From Lentihominibacter faecis (GTDB lineage Bacteria > Bacillota > Clostridia > Peptostreptococcales > Anaerovoracaceae): 23,786 bases of DNA. Under the pieces are notes generated by a model, which worked only from the letters and a program-made list of their open reading frames with translations, searched no databases and was not told the DNA's origin. The number at the start of each line of letters is the position of its first letter. The stretch's first letter is position 1. The position numbers and the translations under genes are program-made. The stretch spans positions 1 through 23,786 of the forward strand of contig NZ_JACRWC010000088.1 in NCBI RefSeq assembly GCF_014306095.1. The letters are read 5' to 3'. Below, piece after piece: positions 1-8,949 of this stretch.

Positions 1-1337
1 GAGACGGACAGATCGTCATCGGAGCACGTTCGGCAGTATTTGCGCCCCTGGAAAACATCGGGCTGATCGTGATCGATGAAGAACATGAGACTACGTACAA
101 ATCAGATCATACCCCGAAATACGATACCATCGAGGTGGCGCTGAAGCGGGTGCAGGATAAGGACAATAACGGGATCCTGCTTCTGGGAAGCGCGACGCCG
201 TCAGTTGTATCGTATCAGCGGGCACAGGAAGGGATCTATGAGCTTCTGGAATTGACAGAGCGCTATAATAAAGTGGTGCTGCCGGAAGTCAGCATCGTCG
301 ATATGCGTGAGGAACTGAAACGAGGAAATCGTTCTATCATAAGCAGCGAGCTTTACAGTAAAATGAAGGATACGCTGGAAGCGGGCAGACAGGTGATCCT
401 GTTTCTCAACAGGCGGGGATATTCTACGTTCGTGTCCTGCCGGGAGTGCGGCTATGTGGCCAGATGCCCCGGCTGCGGTCTTTCTCTGACTTATCATAAA
501 GCAGGCGGCCAGGCGGTGTGTCACTACTGTGGCTATCATGAACCGGCGCCGAACAAGTGCCCGGAATGCGGCAGTAAATATATCAGGTATTTTGGCAGCG
601 GGACAGAAAAACTGGAAGAAGCCGTATCGGATCTGTTTCCGGAGTATGCGGTGGAACGCCTTGATTTGGATACGGTGAAGCGAAAGGGAGAACTGACGCG
701 GAAGCTGAAGGCTTTTCGCAGTGGAAAGACACAGATCCTCATCGGAACGCAGATCATCGCCAAGGGGCTGGACTTCCGCAATGTAGGTCTTTCCGGGATC
801 GTTTCGGCTGATGTGTCGCTCAATATTCCTGATTTCCGCTCGCCGGAGCGTACATTCCAGCTGATCACGCAGGCTGCGGGACGGGCGGGGCGCGGCGACA
901 GTCAGGGTCACGTGGTCATCCAGACCTACAGCCCGGAGCATTACGCTGTAGCCTTTGCATCACAGCATGATTATAAAGGTTTTTTTGAAACAGAAAAACA
1001 GCTGCGTGCCTACATGGGGTATCCACCATACAGCGATCTGTTCCAGATCGTGTTTACGGCAAAGAGGGAGGATGCTGCAAAGGATGGAGCGGAAAGCTGG
1101 TATGAGCGGATCCGCGGCAGGATGGCGCGTGAAGATCAGGAAATGGTATTTCCGCCTCAGCAGGCGTATCTGGGAAAGATCAAGGATATCTACAGGTATT
1201 CCATGCTGATCAAGTGCCCGCAGGGCCGAAGAGCAGAATATTCGCGCATAGTAGCGGCGGTTCGTGAAGAAGATATTGAAAAGAAGAAAAAAGATTATAC
1301 GGCGATCGTAGATATCAATCCATACAGTTTTATTTAG
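1..1337 (+). CDS. priA: Primosomal protein N' (PriA helicase), 5'-truncated by the window
   Basis: PriA is the 3'-5' superfamily 2 DNA helicase that restarts stalled replication forks by recognising branched DNA and loading the replicative helicase. The reading frame is open from base 3 to the TAG at 1335-1337, so the visible part is about the C-terminal 444 residues; full-length family members are roughly 730-800. The Walker B box DEEH is seen near base 78. The helicase motif GSATPS follows. Next comes a cysteine-rich zinc-binding insert with eight Cys in CxxC-type pairs (SCRECG, CPGCG, CHYCG, CPECG) at about 438-567. The C-terminal helicase lobe has the motifs GTQIIAKGLDF and QAAGRAGRG. The N-terminal DNA-binding domain and Walker A lie upstream of the window. 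The gene heads the run that continues with def 41 bases later. Identification is firm; only the start is missing. Confidence 0.97.
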   Translation, partial: DGQIVIGARSAVFAPLENIGLIVIDEEHETTYKSDHTPKYDTIEVALKRVQDKDNNGILLLGSATPSVVSYQRAQEGIYELLELTERYNKVVLPEVSIVDMREELKRGNRSIISSELYSKMKDTLEAGRQVILFLNRRGYSTFVSCRECGYVARCPGCGLSLTYHKAGGQAVCHYCGYHEPAPNKCPECGSKYIRYFGSGTEKLEEAVSDLFPEYAVERLDLDTVKRKGELTRKLKAFRSGKTQILIGTQIIAKGLDFRNVGLSGIVSADVSLNIPDFRSPERTFQLITQAAGRAGRGDSQGHVVIQTYSPEHYAVAFASQHDYKGFFETEKQLRAYMGYPPYSDLFQIVFTAKREDAAKDGAESWYERIRGRMAREDQEMVFPPQQAYLGKIKDIYRYSMLIKCPQGRRAEYSRIVAAVREEDIEKKKKDYTAIVDINPYSFI

Positions 1338-1378
1338 CAGAAGGCGGCCGGAGGCTGCTTTGCAGACAGGAGGAAAAG

Positions 1379-1861
1379 ATGGCACTTAGAAATATTTTGG
1401 AGGATGGTGATCCGATCCTGCGCAAGACGTGCAGGGAAGTGGATCAGGTGACGGAACGGACGCAGATGATCCTGGATGATATGGTAGAGACCATGCGTCA
1501 GGCACAGGGCGTGGGACTGGCAGCACCTCAGGTCGGCATCGTGAGAAGGATGTTCGTGGCAGAGCCGCAGCCCGGGGAGCTTTACTATTTTGTCAATCCG
1601 CAGATCGTCTCTAAGGAAGGTTTGCAGGAAAGCGAAGAAGGATGTCTGTCGGTTCCGGGATACGTGGGAGTGGTAGATCGTCCGGAAAAGATCGTCATAA
1701 AGGGTCTGGACCGGGAGGGAAATCCACAGGAGTTTGCCCTGGAAGGATTTCCGGCTATCGTGATGTGTCATGAATACGATCATCTGGATGGTATTTTATA
1801 TAAGGACAAGGCGAAGGAAATGTATGAACTGACCGACGCTGCAGATACTACAGAGGAGTGA
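1379..1861 (+). CDS. def: Peptide deformylase
   Basis: Def removes the N-formyl group from nascent proteins as they leave the ribosome, using a bound metal (usually Fe2+). The 160-residue protein has all three family motifs: GVGLAAPQ (residues 44-51), EEGCLS (86-91, metal ligand Cys89) and HEYDH (131-135, two His ligands and the catalytic Glu). The length is normal for a type 1 bacterial enzyme. The ATG at 1379 follows a strong AGGAGG at 1368-1373 with 5-nt spacing. The gene's stop overlaps the fmt ribosome binding region, so Def (removes formyl) and Fmt (adds formyl to initiator tRNA) are probably translationally coupled, as is common in bacteria. Confidence 0.97.
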   Translation: MALRNILEDGDPILRKTCREVDQVTERTQMILDDMVETMRQAQGVGLAAPQVGIVRRMFVAEPQPGELYYFVNPQIVSKEGLQESEEGCLSVPGYVGVVDRPEKIVIKGLDREGNPQEFALEGFPAIVMCHEYDHLDGILYKDKAKEMYELTDAADTTEE

Positions 1862-1866
1862 TGCCG

Positions 1867-2790
1867 ATGAAAATCGTATATATGGGGACGCCGGATTTCG
1901 CTGTGCCGTCCCTGGAAGCGCTGGTCCGCGCCGGCCATGAAGTGGCATGCGTGGTAACGCAGCCGGATGCTGTGCGAGATCGCGGGAAAAAAATAAAATA
2001 TTCACCTGTGAAGGAAAAAGCTCTGGAACTTGGAATACCGGTCCTGCAGCCCGTAAAAGTTCGGAAAGACGCGGAATTTTTGCAGCAGATGCAGCAGATC
2101 GCTCCAGATCTGATCGCGGTAGCAGCATACGGTCAGATCCTGCCAAAAGAGATCCTGGAGCTACCGGAGTATGGCTGCCTGAATGTGCATGGTTCGCTTT
2201 TACCTCGGTTTCGCGGTGCTGCTCCGATTCAGCGGGCTATCATTGAGGGCGATGAAGAGACAGGTATCACGATCATGTATATGGAAGAAGGTCTGGATAC
2301 CGGGGATATGCTGGCAAAGGCGGCGACCCCTGTTGGACGGAAGACCGGACAGGAACTTCACGATGAGCTGGCACAGATGGGCGCGGAGCTTTTAGTGGAT
2401 ACGCTGGATCACTTAGGGGAGCTTCCAAGGGTGAAGCAGGACGATGCATTGTCCACTTATGCACCGATGATCTCAAAAAAAGAAGGACATCTGGACTTTT
2501 CGCAAATGCCTGTACGTCTGGAACGAACGATACGGGCTTTTGATCCGTGGCCGGGAACCTTTGGATATCTGGGAGACAAGATGATGAAATTCTGGAGAGC
2601 AGAAGTGCCGGGAATACAGACGGATGCAGCAGATGGAACTGTGGTGGCTGCCGGAGAGGCAGGGATCGATATTGCCGCCTGCGGGGGGATACTTCGGGTG
2701 ACAGAAATCCAGATGCCCGGGAAAAAAAGAATAGAGGTAAAAGAATATTTAAAAGGTAATTCCATTGAAATTGGAACAGTTTTAGGATAA
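1867..2790 (+). CDS. fmt: Methionyl-tRNA formyltransferase
   Basis: Fmt transfers the formyl group from 10-formyl-tetrahydrofolate to initiator Met-tRNA. The 307-residue product begins MKIVYMGTPDFAVPSLEAL, typical of the family. It carries the catalytic triad of the formyltransferase fold as Asn106 and His108 (in NVHGSLLPR) and Asp144 (in EEGLDTGDM), followed by a C-terminal tRNA-binding domain. The ATG at 1867 is preferred because AGGAG at 1854-1858 lies 8 nt upstream. An in-frame ATG at 1861 and a GTG at 1858 would add two or three residues but are too close to that site. The ribosome binding site lies inside the last codons of def. Confidence 0.96.
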   Translation: MKIVYMGTPDFAVPSLEALVRAGHEVACVVTQPDAVRDRGKKIKYSPVKEKALELGIPVLQPVKVRKDAEFLQQMQQIAPDLIAVAAYGQILPKEILELPEYGCLNVHGSLLPRFRGAAPIQRAIIEGDEETGITIMYMEEGLDTGDMLAKAATPVGRKTGQELHDELAQMGAELLVDTLDHLGELPRVKQDDALSTYAPMISKKEGHLDFSQMPVRLERTIRAFDPWPGTFGYLGDKMMKFWRAEVPGIQTDAADGTVVAAGEAGIDIAACGGILRVTEIQMPGKKRIEVKEYLKGNSIEIGTVLG

Positions 2791-2813
2791 AATATTTTTC
2801 GAGAGGTGATTTT

Positions 2814-3518
2814 ATGTATTTTGGGATGTTCGATCCGACGATCGTGATCCTGATTCCTGCCATTATTTTCGCATTGTATGCGCAGGGAAAGGTAAAAAGT
2901 GCATATAACCGTTATGCGCAGATCAACAACAGACGGGGGATCACCGGTCATCAGGCTGCGCGTATGATCCTGGATGCCAACGGACTGCGACATGTTCCCG
3001 TTGAAATGACTGCGGGGACGCTGACAGATCACTATGACCCGAAAAATGATGTGATGCGACTTTCCAGTGAAGTCTATAACGGGACTTCCATTGCATCGGT
3101 CAGTATCGCGGCTCATGAGTCAGGCCATGCGATCCAGGACGGGACTTCGTATGCGTTTCTCAGATTCCGAAGTGCTATCGCTCCGGTAGTAAGCCTGGTA
3201 TCTGTGGCATCCTGGCCACTGATCCTCATAGGACTTGCTATCATCTGGGCCGGCAATCAGACAACAGGGAATATGATTTTTGATCTGGGAATTTTGTTTT
3301 TTGCGGCAGTTGTGCTGTTTCACACGGTGACTCTGCCGGTAGAATTAAATGCCAGCAAGCGGGCGATCCGCCAGCTGGTGGACTTGAGGATCATTGAGCC
3401 CGCAGAGACGGCCGGGGCGAAAAAGGTGCTGTCCGCAGCAGCAATGACATATGTTGCGGCACTGGCGACTGCAGTGGCGAATCTGATCCGTATTTTAATG
3501 ATTAGGGGGCGTGACTAA
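2814..3518 (+). CDS. Membrane zinc metallopeptidase, YugP family
   Basis: This 234-residue membrane protein matches the YugP-type neutral zinc metallopeptidase family. The zinc-binding HESGH motif is at residues 101-105, and a further conserved acidic segment, PVELNASKRA, lies at about 175-184. Hydrophobic segments are visible at about 8-23, 122-146, 152-173 and near the C-terminus (206-228), so the catalytic motif sits close to the membrane. The physiological substrate of the family is not known to me. The ATG at 2814 follows GAGAGGTG at 2801-2808. The stop overlaps the next start by one base (TAATG at 3516-3520), so it is probably coupled to rsmB. This position between fmt and rsmB is common in clostridia. 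Confidence 0.9.
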   Translation: MYFGMFDPTIVILIPAIIFALYAQGKVKSAYNRYAQINNRRGITGHQAARMILDANGLRHVPVEMTAGTLTDHYDPKNDVMRLSSEVYNGTSIASVSIAAHESGHAIQDGTSYAFLRFRSAIAPVVSLVSVASWPLILIGLAIIWAGNQTTGNMIFDLGILFFAAVVLFHTVTLPVELNASKRAIRQLVDLRIIEPAETAGAKKVLSAAAMTYVAALATAVANLIRILMIRGRD

Positions 3519-4810
3519 TGGATATCAATCGTAAAACCGCATATCTGGTGCTTGTAGATGTAGAATCGAAAAAGGCTTATTCGAATCTTGCACTCAATCA
3601 TCAGATGGTCATCAATAAGCCAAATGCACCGGGATTTGTTCGGGAACTGGTATACGGAGTTCTGGAAAACAAGCTGACGCTTGATTACTATATAGACCTC
3701 CTGGTCAAAGATGGCGTGAAAAGTTTAAAAACACCGGAACTGATCATTCTCAGAATGGGTGTCTATCAGATCGCCCACATGGGGTCTGTTCCGGAATATG
3801 CCGCTGTTAACGAGAGCGTTGTACTGGCTAAGAGATACTGCCACAGCAAAGCTTCTCTGGTCAACGGCGTTCTCAGAGAATACATCAACAAAAAGATCCA
3901 GCTCAGACTTCCGGCAAGAGGCGAGGATGAAGTGCGCTATCTGTCAATAAAGTATTCTTATGCTCCATGGATCGTAGAAATGTGGCTGGATCATTACGAT
4001 ATTGATTTTGTGGAAAAGCTGCTGGCAGCAGGCAATGAAACGCCTCCGATGACGATCCGCCTCAACTGGCTTAGGGTCATGAAACCGGATCTGATCAAGA
4101 ACCTGCAGGAGAGAGGCTTTACGGTGGAGCAGGGGTCGCTGTGCCAGAATGCGCTTCATGTCAAAGGAAACAATCTTCTGGATTCCGATATGTACAAGCT
4201 GGGACTGTTTACTCCGCAGGATGAGAGCTCCATGCTTGTGGCAGAAAAACTGAATCCGAAGCAGGGAGACCTGGTGCTGGATGTATGCGCAGCTCCAGGC
4301 GGCAAGACGACAGCTATCGCAGAACGTATGAACAACACAGGACGGATCATAGCGTCCGATGTATATAAAAGAAAACTGGAACTGATCGAAAAAGAAGCGG
4401 AACGTCTGGGAATTCGCAATATCGAAACCAGATCCTGGGATGCTACGAGAGTAGATTCATCCCTGCTGCAGAAGGCAGATCGCGTTCTTGTAGATGCACC
4501 GTGCTCCGGTCTGGGTGTGGTGCGCAGAAAACCGGAGATCAAGTACAAGGAATATTCGATGGAAATGGAACGTCTGCCGAAGAAACAGCTGGCGATCCTC
4601 TCCGCATCATCTTCCTATGTAAAACCAGGCGGCACGCTGCTTTACAGCACCTGCACGGTAAATCCGGAGGAAAACGAAGAAGTTGTAGAAGCCTTCCTGC
4701 GCAAAAATCCTTCGTTTGAAAAGAAAGAAAAGCTTCTGCTCCTTCCACAGGTGGATGGAACAGATGGATTCTTCATCTGCGTGATGAAGCGTTCCGAAAG
4801 CTTGATTTAA
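3518..4810 (+). CDS. rsmB: 16S rRNA m5C967 methyltransferase RsmB
   Basis: RsmB uses S-adenosylmethionine to methylate C5 of a cytosine in the 16S rRNA P-site region (C967 in E. coli numbering). The 430-residue protein has an N-terminal NusB-like RNA-binding domain (about residues 1-135). A Rossmann methyltransferase domain follows, with SAM-binding DVCAAPGGKTT near residue 254. The two cysteines of the family are Cys329 in DAPCSG (motif IV) and Cys379 in STCT (motif VI), 50 residues apart as in E. coli. It overlaps the upstream metallopeptidase gene by one base. The ring methyltransferase gene rlmN, often found between rsmB and the PP2C gene, is absent here. Confidence 0.95.
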   Translation: MDINRKTAYLVLVDVESKKAYSNLALNHQMVINKPNAPGFVRELVYGVLENKLTLDYYIDLLVKDGVKSLKTPELIILRMGVYQIAHMGSVPEYAAVNESVVLAKRYCHSKASLVNGVLREYINKKIQLRLPARGEDEVRYLSIKYSYAPWIVEMWLDHYDIDFVEKLLAAGNETPPMTIRLNWLRVMKPDLIKNLQERGFTVEQGSLCQNALHVKGNNLLDSDMYKLGLFTPQDESSMLVAEKLNPKQGDLVLDVCAAPGGKTTAIAERMNNTGRIIASDVYKRKLELIEKEAERLGIRNIETRSWDATRVDSSLLQKADRVLVDAPCSGLGVVRRKPEIKYKEYSMEMERLPKKQLAILSASSSYVKPGGTLLYSTCTVNPEENEEVVEAFLRKNPSFEKKEKLLLLPQVDGTDGFFICVMKRSESLI

Positions 4811-4828
4811 AAGAAAGGCAGATAAAGT

Positions 4829-5557
4829 ATGGTGCAGATTGGATTTAAATGCGACAAGGGGATCATGAGGCAGAATAATGAAGATGCCTGCTTTGTTGTC
4901 CCCGGGCGGAACGTTTATGTCGTGGCTGACGGAGTAGGGGGAAACAACTCCGGAGAAGTAGCCAGCAGGACTGCAGTCAGTGAAATTGCCCGCATGGTCA
5001 ATGAGGCAGCGATGGATCAGTATCGCAGTCCGGAAGAGATATTTGGATTCTTCGCGGATATCATCGAAGACGTAAACGAGCAGATCTATCAGATGGGCCT
5101 GCAGTCGCAGCAGAATCGAGGCATGGCCACGACCATCGTGACGGCCTACATAAGGATGAACTCGGCTTATATTGCCAACATTGGAGACAGCCGTGCATAC
5201 TTGTTCCGCAGCGGAAAGCTGGGGCAGATCACCAGGGATCACACCTATGTCAATGAACTGATCGATAAAGGCGTGATCACGGAAGATGAAGCGGAACACC
5301 ATGAACAAAAAAACGTTATCACCAAGGCACTTGGAACGGAACACAGGGCGGATCCGGATTTTTATAAGGTGGATCTGGAGAGCAATGATATCCTGTTGCT
5401 TTGTTCCGATGGACTTTACGGAGAAGTGCCGGCAGAAAAAATAGCACAGATCCTGAAAACGGATCAGAATATGAACGATATGTGTACAAGTCTGGTGCAG
5501 GAAGCACTGGCAGCCGGAGGCCGTGATAATATAACGGTGATTTGTTTGAAAATATAA
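4829..5557 (+). CDS. prpC: PP2C-type Ser/Thr protein phosphatase (PrpC/Stp)
   Basis: A PPM/PP2C phosphatase that dephosphorylates targets of the neighbouring PASTA kinase. It uses two divalent metals (Mn2+/Mg2+) in the cytoplasm. The 242 residues contain the motifs in order: NNEDA (16-20), ADGVGG (33-38, metal ligand Asp34), NIGDSRAYL (117-125), SDGL (193-196) and GRDNIT (231-236, metal ligand Asp233). The usual DGMGG reads DGVGG here, a conservative change. Its stop is 15 nt before the kinase start, and phosphatase-kinase pairs of this kind are standard in Firmicutes. Known roles of the pair are control of cell wall metabolism, spore germination and translation factors. Confidence 0.95.
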   Translation: MVQIGFKCDKGIMRQNNEDACFVVPGRNVYVVADGVGGNNSGEVASRTAVSEIARMVNEAAMDQYRSPEEIFGFFADIIEDVNEQIYQMGLQSQQNRGMATTIVTAYIRMNSAYIANIGDSRAYLFRSGKLGQITRDHTYVNELIDKGVITEDEAEHHEQKNVITKALGTEHRADPDFYKVDLESNDILLLCSDGLYGEVPAEKIAQILKTDQNMNDMCTSLVQEALAAGGRDNITVICLKI

Positions 5558-5572
5558 ACTGAGGAGGAAAAG

Positions 5573-7291
5573 ATGAGTAATAAGGTACTCGCAGGCAGAT
5601 ATGAGCTGTTCGAGAGAGTCGGCGAAGGCGGCATGTCTGTAGTATACAAGGCAAAAGACAAGCTTTTGAATCGTTTTGTAGCGATCAAGATCTTAAAGCC
5701 TGAATTTATCAACGACCATAAATTTATCGACAGTTTCAGAAGAGAATCACAGGCGGCGGCGAGCCTGTCCCATCCTAATATCGTAAATATCTATGATGTA
5801 GGCCGGGAAGGAAACATCCACTACATAGTAATGGAGCTGATCCAGGGGAAAACGCTCAGCGATTACATCAAGGAGCAGGGCCCGATGCCGTATCCGAAAG
5901 TGATCGCTTTGTCCAAGCAGATCGCTGCAGCACTGGCTTTCGCTCACAAGAATCACATCATTCACAGGGATGTGAAGCCGCACAATGTTATGATCACACC
6001 CAATGGTACAGCTAAGATCACCGACTTTGGTATCGCCAAGGCGGTCAATGCTGCGACTATAGTAGACAATACAGAAGGGATCATCGGATCTGTTCACTAC
6101 TTCTCGCCGGAACAGGCAAGAGGAGGGTATGTGGACGAGAAATCCGATATCTACTCCCTGGGCATCGTGATGTATGAAATGCTGACAGGAAGAGTGCCGT
6201 TTGACGGCGACAATCCGGTAAATATTGCACTGATGCATATCAATGGGGAGATGATACCGCCATCCAAACTGGTAGATGGAGTTCCTCCGGCTTTGGAACA
6301 CATCATCCTCAAGTGTACTGACAAATATCCGGTGAACCGTTTCGCGTCGGCAGATGAACTGATCGAAGCATTGAATAACCTGGAATTTGTCAGCACGGTA
6401 GTAGGAGATTCCGTTTTAGTAAACGGTAGAAACCGTGATGAACAGAGAGGTCCGATCGCTGAAACAGATTACGATGACGGCGAGGACGAATACGTAGATG
6501 AACGGGATTACAACCGGAAAAAAGGCAAGAAGCCGCCGATGAGTAAAAAGAAGAAGATCATCATCATCGCATCGGCAGTCGCAGCAGCATTGCTGCTTTT
6601 CGTTGTGATCGGATTTGCGACAGGTCTGTTTGGAGGCAAGGAGATCGAAGCTCCGGACTTTAAGAACATGACGCTGAAAGAAGCGAAGATCGCGGCGAAG
6701 GAATACAAGATCCGCATCAAGAAGGGCGATGAAGTAGTCAGCGAAGAAGTGGAGAAGGGACGTATCGTATCGCAGGATCCAGACGCTGGTACGACGATCA
6801 AGACGGGAAGTACCGTGACCGTAAATATCAGCAAGGGTCTGGGAGACGGATCGGTTCCTGATCTGCGGGGCAAGAAGCAGAGCGAGCTTGCCGACTACCT
6901 GGAAGCAGCCGGATTCAAGCTTGGAACGGTAAGCGAAGAAGCCAGTGAAGAAGAAAAGGGCACTGTGCTCAGTCAGGATCCTGATGCAGGTGAAGAAGTG
7001 GAGAAGGGAACTGCCATCAACGTTGTAGTCAGCGACGGATCCAAGGCGAAGGCGACGGTTCCGTATCTGGTAGGAAAATCCATAAATGATGCGCAGTCAG
7101 CATTGTCCAAGGCAGGACTTTCGCTGGGTTCCATCAGCTATGAATACAGCTCCACATATGCAGAGGGAGAAGTCATCTGGCAGCAGTACGATGCCAATGC
7201 ACAGCTTGACAAGGGGACTTCCGTGCGGATCCGTGTCAGCAAGGGCGCGAAACCGACAGAAACAACGACCGCACCGGATGAAGATGATTGA
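5573..7291 (+). CDS. prkC: Membrane Ser/Thr protein kinase with three PASTA domains
   Basis: This 572-residue PrkC/Stk1-type kinase is a Hanks-type kinase anchored in the membrane. The kinase domain (about 10-270) has the glycine loop GEGGMS (17-22), Lys39 in AIKIL, the catalytic loop HRDVKPHN (131-138) and DFG (151-153). Its activation loop contains Thr162 and Thr167. An acidic and then basic juxtamembrane linker (about 285-328) leads to one transmembrane helix (about 329-354). Three extracellular PASTA domains follow at about 357-422, 427-489 and 494-558; in this family they bind muropeptides or lipid II. The protein ends in a Thr-rich acidic tail. The ATG at 5573 follows GAGGAGG at 5561-5567. 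Family members often have three or more PASTA units, so this is an ordinary form. Confidence 0.97.
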   Translation: MSNKVLAGRYELFERVGEGGMSVVYKAKDKLLNRFVAIKILKPEFINDHKFIDSFRRESQAAASLSHPNIVNIYDVGREGNIHYIVMELIQGKTLSDYIKEQGPMPYPKVIALSKQIAAALAFAHKNHIIHRDVKPHNVMITPNGTAKITDFGIAKAVNAATIVDNTEGIIGSVHYFSPEQARGGYVDEKSDIYSLGIVMYEMLTGRVPFDGDNPVNIALMHINGEMIPPSKLVDGVPPALEHIILKCTDKYPVNRFASADELIEALNNLEFVSTVVGDSVLVNGRNRDEQRGPIAETDYDDGEDEYVDERDYNRKKGKKPPMSKKKKIIIIASAVAAALLLFVVIGFATGLFGGKEIEAPDFKNMTLKEAKIAAKEYKIRIKKGDEVVSEEVEKGRIVSQDPDAGTTIKTGSTVTVNISKGLGDGSVPDLRGKKQSELADYLEAAGFKLGTVSEEASEEEKGTVLSQDPDAGEEVEKGTAINVVVSDGSKAKATVPYLVGKSINDAQSALSKAGLSLGSISYEYSSTYAEGEVIWQQYDANAQLDKGTSVRIRVSKGAKPTETTTAPDEDD

Positions 7292-7303
7292 GGACGTTAA
7301 TGT

Positions 7304-8215
7304 ATGAGCGGTAAAAAAGGCTTAATAGTAAAAGGAATCGCCGGGTTTTATTATGTAAAATCCGGCGATGAAGTATATAGATGCAAGGCAAGGGGTGTGT
7401 TCAAGCAGAGAGCGGTCAAACCGGCAGTAGGTGATGAAGTCGAATTCGAAGTGATCCCTGAAAACGATGACAGCCTTATCACCGGCGTGCTGCCGCGCAG
7501 GAACAGTTTTATCCGCCCTTTTATTGCCAATGTAGATTGTTTTGCGATCGTTACGGCAGCAGCATCGCCTGCACCGATTTTGTCAGTCATCGATAAATTC
7601 ATGGTGATGGCGGAGAAAAACGGTACAGAGATCATCCTTTGTGTCAATAAATGTGATCTGGCAGAAGGAGACAGGGAAGCTGCGAAGAAGGCACAGGAAA
7701 ACATTGCCGCGCTGCAAAGGATCTACGGATCTGTGTATCCGGTACTTTTGATGGATCCGGATCGAGAGGAAAGTCTGGCGGAGTTTCGGCGCATGACACT
7801 GGGGAAAAAGGTGGCGCTGGCAGGAGCTTCAGGTGTAGGAAAATCGACGATACTAAACAGGCTTATTCCTCACGCGCAAGCTGAGACCGGCAAGATCAGC
7901 AGCAAGTCCGAAAGGGGAAAACACACGACACGTCATGCGGAGCTGTTTTCTATCGATGAGAAACATGGCACAATGATCTTCGATACGCCGGGATTCACAT
8001 CCTTTGATATTCTGGAAGCAGAGGAAGAGGAACTGCAGCATTTGTACCCGGAGATGACAGGATTTCTGGGCGGTTGTCGATATCATAACTGCAAGCATTT
8101 GTCAGAGCCGGGATGCAGTATCCGGCAGGCAGTAGAAGAAGGAAAGATCGCTATAGAGCGATACGAGTCATATAAGAGCCAGATGGAAGAGATCCGCAAG
8201 GCAAGACAGTACTAA
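7304..8215 (+). CDS. rsgA: Ribosome small subunit GTPase RsgA
   Basis: RsgA is a circularly permuted GTPase that checks late maturation of the 30S subunit. The 303 residues start with an OB-fold (about 1-70). The GTPase motifs then appear in permuted order: G4 NKCD (115-118), G1 GASGVGKS (174-181), a G2 region with GKHTTRH (205-211) and G3 DTPG (227-230). The C-terminal zinc site is C258-x4-C263-x-H265-x5-C271, the family signature. The ATG at 7304 follows TGAGGA overlapping the prkC stop. Kinase and rsgA are adjacent in most Firmicutes, and RsgA is a known PrkC substrate in some species. Confidence 0.96.
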   Translation: MSGKKGLIVKGIAGFYYVKSGDEVYRCKARGVFKQRAVKPAVGDEVEFEVIPENDDSLITGVLPRRNSFIRPFIANVDCFAIVTAAASPAPILSVIDKFMVMAEKNGTEIILCVNKCDLAEGDREAAKKAQENIAALQRIYGSVYPVLLMDPDREESLAEFRRMTLGKKVALAGASGVGKSTILNRLIPHAQAETGKISSKSERGKHTTRHAELFSIDEKHGTMIFDTPGFTSFDILEAEEEELQHLYPEMTGFLGGCRYHNCKHLSEPGCSIRQAVEEGKIAIERYESYKSQMEEIRKARQY

Positions 8216-8249
8216 AACAATATATGTGCAGAAATGTGAGGTAACTACT

Positions 8250-8912
8250 ATGATCGAATTAGCACCATCTATATTATCCGCAGATTTTTCGCGTCTGGGA
8301 GAAGATGTGAAACAAATCGAGAATGCCGGAGCGCATCTGATCCATGTAGATGTCATGGACGGACATTTTGTACCGAATATCAGCTATGGTGCAACGGTGA
8401 TGAAGAGCCTTTGCGGCAGGACGCAGATGCCGTTTGATGTGCATCTCATGATAGAGAATCCGGATCAGTATATTGGTGATTTTGTTACGGAACAGACAGA
8501 ATATATCACGGTGCATCAGGAAGCGTGCCGTCATATCAACAGGACGGTGCAGCATATCCGTTCCATGGACGTCAAACCGGGAGTGGCCATCAATCCTGGA
8601 ACGCCGGTTTCCGCTCTGGAATACGTGCTGGAAGATGCAGATCTGATCCTGATCATGTCGGTCAATCCGGGATTTGGCGGACAGAAGTTCATTCCGTCAG
8701 CTATCAGAAAGGCACAGGAATTAAAAGGGCTCCGGGAAAAATACGGACTTGATTTTCGTATCGAAATCGATGGAGGGATCAACCTGGCCAACGTAAAAAC
8801 AGTGATCGATGCCGGTGTTGAGATCATCGTAGCCGGATCATCCGTATTTAAGGCGGAAGATGTTCCTGCACGTGTACAGGAATTTTTAGATATATTTGAG
8901 AATAGAGAATAA
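8250..8912 (+). CDS. rpe: Ribulose-phosphate 3-epimerase
   Basis: Rpe interconverts ribulose 5-phosphate and xylulose 5-phosphate in the pentose phosphate pathway. The 220-residue TIM barrel carries the family motifs LAPSILSADFSRLG near the N-terminus, HVDVMDGHFVPN, DVHLMI, VNPGFGGQKF, EIDGGI and AGSSVF. These supply the metal-binding His and Asp residues and the phosphate site. The ATG at 8250 is chosen because TGAGGT (8237-8242) lies 7 nt upstream and the family normally starts just before LAPSILSAD. A GTG at 8226 is in frame but would add an unmatched 8-residue leader. The thiamine pyrophosphokinase gene often found next in this cluster is missing. Confidence 0.95.
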   Translation: MIELAPSILSADFSRLGEDVKQIENAGAHLIHVDVMDGHFVPNISYGATVMKSLCGRTQMPFDVHLMIENPDQYIGDFVTEQTEYITVHQEACRHINRTVQHIRSMDVKPGVAINPGTPVSALEYVLEDADLILIMSVNPGFGGQKFIPSAIRKAQELKGLREKYGLDFRIEIDGGINLANVKTVIDAGVEIIVAGSSVFKAEDVPARVQEFLDIFENRE

Positions 8913-8949
8913 CAGAAAAGAAGAAAACGAGTAAGAAAAGAGGAAGAAC

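Noticed and set aside
201..941. Long - strand open frame (246 codons) opposite priA
   Set aside because: It lies wholly antisense to a clear priA reading frame and encodes no recognisable protein.
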